Both the position numbers and the translations under genes were made by a program. Below, one piece after another: positions 59,153 through 64,000 of a stretch of DNA of 64,000 bases (positions are counted from its first letter, which is position 1; every line of letters starts with the position of its first letter). The DNA is from Ascochyta rabiei (Eukaryota; Ascomycota; Dothideomycetes; Pleosporales; Didymellaceae). Below the pieces are notes generated by a model. It was not told the DNA's origin. It worked only from the letters and a program-made list of their open reading frames with translations, and ran no database searches. The stretch is from contig NC_082414.1 in the NCBI RefSeq assembly GCF_004011695.2, forward strand, positions 434,001-498,000, given 5' to 3'.

Positions 59153-59548
59153 CTTCACACTGCTGCATTCACTCAACAAGGCGCACCTGGAATTGACCGA
59201 ATCTCTCAACCTCCCCGCATAGCAGTAGTGTCTTCTCGCGTAGGCAGTGTTGCTAATAATTCCACTGGCGGTATGTATTCCTGCCGCTCCTCGAAGACGG
59301 CAGTGAACATGCTGTTCAAGAATCTTTCCGTCGATCTAAAAGATAAGAACGTCCCTGTGATTTTGCTGCACCCGGGCTTTGTGAAAAGCAAGCTGGACAA
59401 GAAGTGGAAGGAGGGTGGAAATGAAGATGTCATAGGTGCAGTTGAGCCAGATGTTGCGGCGGCTGACTTGTGGAGAACACTGATGGGTAAGGGAATGGAG
59501 AGCTTTGGGAAGTTTTGGCATAGAAGTGGAGAGGAGTTACCTTGGTAA
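59153..59548 (+). pseudogene. short-chain dehydrogenase remnant, C-terminal half
   Basis: The open part reads RIAVVSSRVGSVANN, then GGMYSCRSSKTAVNM, LSVDLKDKNVPVILLHPGFV and a normal SDR tail. The Rossmann fold half with the TGxxxGIG motif is absent upstream; the frame meets a TAG at about 59150. The active-site YxxxK should be Y-R-S-S-K, but the Tyr codon is TGC (Cys). Both facts point to a dead fragment of a fungal SDR. It sits between the decayed JmjC-like gene and the transporter. Confidence 0.7.
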
Positions 59549-59674
59549 ATGGAGTCTGATGGTGCATGTGTTGAAGGTGAATGAGAGCCACTGACCCTTG
59601 TATGCTATCAATGTTCCGGTATATTTGTTTTAACCCTAAAGAAATTTGGTCTAGAATTCCCTAGGCTTAAGAAT

Positions 59675-61497
59675 TTAATGCGCAAATCTGAAGTCCAAGC
59701 GCCTGTTTCCTTTGTCTTTCGTGGTCTCGAGATATGTCACTTTATCTTCCTTTGACATGCTACTCCAAACTGCCTCTCTCCTCTTGTTGACCGTCACGTA
59801 GAAGATCTTCGCGCCAATAAAGAGCGCAAAGTTATAGGCACAGATCGCAATCAGCACCTTGTTACCCCTACGATACAGCGGCTTATCATCTTCGCGATAG
59901 ATGTTCTGTGAGATGATACTTCCTGCCTGCACCGTCATATTGTACAGCGCAGAAGCAACAGTGCGTGTCCGGACGGTGCCTGCGTTGCGCGAGGTGATAG
60001 CGACTAGGATAGCGTGCACGTACGGATGGCCGACGACCAAAATAGCTAAGACCCATCGAGCCCAAGGCGAAGTGTGTGGGGAGATGACCTCTAAGGCTAT
60101 GAGGAGGGGAAGAGCCCATATTTGGGAGACCAGGCCGACAAGGAACCGGTCGTTGACTTTCTCGGATACCCAGGTCCAGAACAGGAGCTGAATAATGAAG
60201 AGAACATAGGCGGGAATCTGCTCAATGTCAGCATGAAACATTGTCATATTAATGGAGCACGTACTGTAAGAAGGTTGGTCTCGAAAGTTCCAAAACCCAG
60301 CGATCGTAGTTGAAGAGTGAGGTACGAAGTAACCGGGTTGAACGGAATGGTCCAAGACAGACCAATCAGGTAGATTGGCCACATGTGGTAATCCTTGAGA
60401 CATTCCCAAAGCATAGGAAACGAGAGACCTTGTCGGTTGTGCATGTCTCCCTTCGAGGGGTCGTCTCGCAGGATGCGGTTGACCATAATTTTCTCCTCTC
60501 GCTCATCGAACCAGCCTTTCTCGCCACGAAAAGGATTGATCTTACTTGTAGTCGCAGACTGCGTTGGAGAAGGCGGCAGGTAAAACCAAGCGGAAATGCC
60601 GATGAGACCCGTGAGCATCCCTTCCAGGGCGAAGAGCCACCTCCATCCTTCCATACCATTTCGGCCACCGAGACGCAAGATGCCAAATGCCAGAAACGCA
60701 GAGATGATCTGGGTGGATTGATACGAAACCCAGAACCAGCTGAGGCGAGCCGGAAGCTCGAACCCTGTGTAGAAGTAGCTCAAGTATAGGATGTTGTCCG
60801 GGATAAAGCCTCCTTCAATGAGCCCGAGAAGAGCACGGCATGCGTAGAAAGAGCTCCTGCCGCTAAGGAACGCTTGCATACTGGCAACTAGACTCCACGA
60901 GACCATCTGGATTGGAATCCAGTTGTCGGGTCCGATCTTTTTGCTGATAAGTTGAGACGGCAGCTCAGCGCAAAGGAAGCATATGTAGAAGATAGTCTGT
61001 CCATAGTTGTACTCGTTGGTGCTCATACCAAGATCGGTCAAAAGGTTGTCTGACAGCGCCTGGCTGATGTTGCCTCTGTCTAATGTTATGTTAGTTCCAT
61101 TCTTGAGGTGGTCGCTCAGCCTTTCGTACCCAGTTGGAGCGCAAAGAACATAAGACAGACAAAAGTGCATATCCGCTTGTCAATCTGGCGAGTGTCAGCG
61201 GGACTGCTTTGGCGTGAAACGAATGAGGTCTCATACCTTCCTGATTATCTTCTTCTCCTCCTCAGGCTCCCACTCAAAGTCGGGATCATATCGATGCAAC
61301 CCTTCATAGCTGTCGACAGGGCGGTAGTGATCCGACTTGAGCCCACTAGCAGCCCAGGTAGTCCCTCGCTTGCCAGCACCGGCTTGCTCAATGCTCGTCT
61401 GACTGGAACTCGCACTCGTGGGAGCATCAGTTTCCAGCTTCCCAACAACGGGAAGGCCCGTGGCATTGTTAAACGCCGTAGTCACGTTACTGACCAT
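59675..61497 (-). CDS. MFS transporter, allantoate permease (Dal5/ACS) family
   Basis: Four exons: 61237–61497, 61130–61184, 60265–61079 and 59675–60217, with introns of 52, 50 and 47 bp; 557 residues. The cytoplasmic N-terminus (MVSNVTTAFNNATG) has a Ser/Thr-rich part. The first membrane helix begins at the exon-1/2 join (IIRKIDKRICTFVCLMFFAL) and continues LDRGNISQAL, as in anion:cation symporters. About twelve helices are visible, with ACRALLGLIEGGFIPDNILYL as the conserved loop 4–5 block. Relatives carry allantoate, nicotinate, vitamins or organosulfur compounds (yeast Soa1). It is divergent from the TauD dioxygenase at 62.6 kb, which points to sulfonate or related sulfur compounds. Confidence 0.9.
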
Positions 61498-62592
61498 GGT
61501 GTGCGGATCTACCTGGTGTCTTGGATTGTCTTGGGAGTCTCTGGGCGAGCAGTCAATCAGAGTATAAGTAGGACCCGATCGTCCCCATTGCGACAGCCAC
61601 GATATCAAATTTTCCTTCATCCTGGCAAAGACACTTAGTGGAAATGGCAATCGAATACCATGTCGCACATCTCTCTAGTGCTGCGACCATGATGTGAACG
61701 GTCCGTAGAAAGGTGCGATCTCGCCACTCATGCTGGGACCAGCGCTTCTCGAACATAAATGTGGCAACCATGTCCCAGTGGCCACTATACTGCGCGTCAG
61801 TTCTCACTAGCAGCAATGACTATCTAGCAATGTTGGGTAGACATAGCCAATGGGCCTCGCAAACAAGCGGCCTTGGGTGCGAGCCACACGCGACGCCATA
61901 GCTGCGCTGCGTATGATTCGCGTTCGGTAAGGCTCCGATGTCGTTCAAGGTGGAGCAGCGTAGGGTTTTCTGCAAGCACGCAACGTTTTGAAGTTATGTC
62001 GCGCTGAGCAGCCGAGAACGCGTCCTGGATGATTCGTCGCGCCGATGTTTGATGAGGCATTGCGTGATTGGCCGGGTAGTTCACGACATCAACAGCAAAT
62101 GTTGACTCGCGACGGTCTCATTCCTACCGGCTCTGGCATTATTTTGGCGCGTAATTGATCGTGTGTTGACCAAGGCGGCAGAACGCGCGTGGGGAAGGCT
62201 GAAAATCGCGTAGAGCCGCGTGGGCTATCCTGTTTCGGATGCGTGGACTCTGATAAGAACGCATGGAGTGATTTTGTGCATATTGATGCCATCAGCATCC
62301 AATCTGATTAGGTCGGCAATACCGCGGGACCGGTGTCTTGCGGTGTTCATGGAGGGGTCGTACTTTCACTACCGTCTCACGTTAGCTGAACCAGTTGCCC
62401 CCAGGAATTGAAGCGAGGTCACGCAATAGTCATATTCCCGTTGCTGTTCCCGCCGCCTGCGAATGACGTTCGACATTCAGACGGGATCACAGCACGCCTT
62501 TTGACGTATAAGAGACATTGGGGTCCAACTAGAGAGCGTTTGCTGATCATCGCATCGAACCTTGAAACACATACCACTCCAACTCCTTTACA
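61498..62592. other. divergent promoter region of transporter and TauD genes
   Basis: A 1.1-kb shared upstream region. A TATA-like box lies close to the dioxygenase. Frames here have no domain. Confidence 0.5.
62507..62514 (+). promoter_or_regulatory. TATA-like box of the second TauD-type gene
   Basis: TATAAGAG, 79–86 bp before the start codon at 62593. Confidence 0.55.
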
Positions 62593-63809
62593 ATGGCCCC
62601 CGCACTCGTCGATACGGTCGTCCATGAGCAATCACCGGTCAACTTCAAGTCGCAAGCCGGCCAGTACAAGGAAGCTGCCTTCGGTGGCCCCAAGCTGTAC
62701 AAAAAAGAGCTCGAACTGAGAGGTACTGGCGAGCATGCGCCCGCAAGGTACCCAAACTACCTTCCAGTGTGGGACTTTGAAAAGAAATATCCTGCTCTTG
62801 AGCCCTTTGAGCACTATGAACATGGCAAGGATGCCGATGATTCGTTCCCAAACCTCTTGAAGGACGCCAAAGTTGCGGATCTGACGGCGAATATTGGTGC
62901 TGAAGTTACAGGTGTGCAGCTGAGCAAGCTAACCGATGCTGGCAAGGATGAACTGGCGTTGTTTGTCGCTCAGAAGAAGGTGGTAGCATTCCGCGATCAG
63001 GATTTCGCAGACCTGCCCATCAAGGACGCACTGAACATCGGTGGCTATTTCGGTCGACACCACATCCACCCTACGTCTGGAGCTCCTGAGGGGCACCCAG
63101 AGGTCCATCTTGTTCACCGAGGAGCCGACGACACCACCGCCCGCGATTTCTTTGAAGAGCGAACAAACTCGATTACATGGCACTCAGATGTCACCTACGA
63201 GAAGCAGCCACCCGGCACTACATTCCTGTACTTGCTGGATGGTCCTGCAGCAGGAGGTGATACACTCTTTGCAAACCAAGCAGCAGCATACAAGAGGCTA
63301 TCGCCGGAGTTCAGGAAGCGTTTACAAGGACTGAAGGTTGTCCACTCAGGTAAGCCGTGATCTTCTTGATAGCAGATGAAATAGATGCTGATCGTGGTGC
63401 AGCTGTCGAACAAGCGGACAACAGCAGAAACCGAGGAGGCGTCGTGCGTCGTGAACCAGTGACCTCCATCCACCCACTTGTTCGAACACACCCAGCTACC
63501 GGTGAAAAGGCGCTTTTCGTGAACCCTCAGTTCAGCCGTCGCATCGTAGGCTTCAAGAAGGAGGAGAGTGACTTCCTGTTGAACTTCTTGTACGACCACA
63601 TTGCCAAGGGTCAGGACTTCCAAGCTCGCGTCAAGTGGGAGCCGGGTACTGTCGTAGTCTGGGACAATCGTGTTACTGCACACTCGGCGTTGTTGGATTG
63701 GGAGGACGGCGCGCGCAGGCACTTGGCAAGGATCACACCGCAGGCCGAGGCGCCGTATGAGACGCCGTACGAGGAGCGCAACAGCGGTGCCGTTGGATTC
63801 GAGTACTAA
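62593..63809 (+). CDS. TauD/TfdA-family Fe(II)/2-oxoglutarate dioxygenase
   Basis: Exon 1 is 62593–63349 and exon 2 is 63403–63809, with a 53-bp phase-1 intron (GTAAGC…GTGCAG); 387 residues. The start MAPALVDTVVHEQSPVNF is followed by the core blocks VAFRDQDFADL and YFGRHHIHPTSG. The iron site is HSD (His197, Asp199) in WHSDVTYEKQPPG with distal His346 in WDNRVTAHSA. The 2-oxoglutarate Arg is in RRHLARITP. It is clearly homologous to the enzyme at 30.5–31.7 kb, but the intron position differs (after VVHS here, after LLFT there). Family members oxidise taurine, other sulfonates or sulfate esters to release sulfur. It is divergent from the transporter. Confidence 0.92.
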
Positions 63810-64000
63810 CTTTTTCTCGAGCATAATTCAAACCTTGGTCGTCTCACTTTACAAATGATGCTGTCGCCGTCTCGAGGTAGATGACGTAGCAGAGATGATA
63901 TTGCAATAGTGACGTGAGGTTCCTCTTAATGTCAACCACAGATCTGTCAGAACGGAACAGAATCCCGCAAATTGTTAGAGCAGATAAGTACCTATGATAT
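63810..64000. other. 3' flank, no gene seen
   Basis: AT-rich tail after the last gene to the window edge. Confidence 0.5.

Overview
The window is nuclear DNA of a filamentous ascomycete (Pezizomycotina; Dothideomycetes is plausible but is my inference). The reasons are introns of about 45–113 bp with GTNNGT donors and CTRAC-type branch sites, short intergenic spaces, single-copy eukaryotic housekeeping genes on both strands, and fungal-only families (CE5 esterase, DUF7587-like, allantoate-permease-family transporter). All gene models below were spliced by eye; exon coordinates are in each entry.

Layout. 0–9 kb: a broken nucleoporin-like FG/GLEBS locus, the mitochondrial ribosomal protein uL30m (MRPL33), a DUF7587-like gene and a secreted type-B carboxylesterase. 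9.4–19.5 kb: a 31-bp minisatellite and a 27-bp array just upstream of SDHAF4, then the housekeeping genes RVB2, BDF1 and a Utp12-domain nucleolar protein. 19.8–26.4 kb: five, perhaps six, same-strand intronless orphan genes for disordered proteins; three share a basic C-terminal motif. 26.6–34.8 kb: accessory genes (secreted beta-propeller, TauD-type dioxygenase, single-pass membrane protein, small secreted protein) and one pseudogene with four in-frame stops. 35.3–49.9 kb: SMC5, a SID2/DBF2-type kinase, a RING protein, fumarase and a peroxisomal FAT1-type acyl-CoA synthetase. 50–64 kb: CE5 esterase, a tRNA-like element, a peroxisomal FAD amine oxidase, two decayed genes, and a divergent transporter/TauD dioxygenase pair.

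Functional links. The transporter and TauD dioxygenase at the right end look like an uptake-plus-cleavage module for organosulfur compounds; a TauD paralogue sits near 31 kb. Two enzymes end in AKL, predicting peroxisomal import. Several accessory genes carry a TATA-like box about 77–90 bp before the start codon, while I did not notice one at the housekeeping genes.

I found no CRISPR array, viral genome or intact transposon. The best leads for something undescribed are the orphan cluster with its shared C-terminal motif, the GLEBS/FG locus, and an in-frame stop-free intron inside the hydrophobic motif of the SID2-type kinase.
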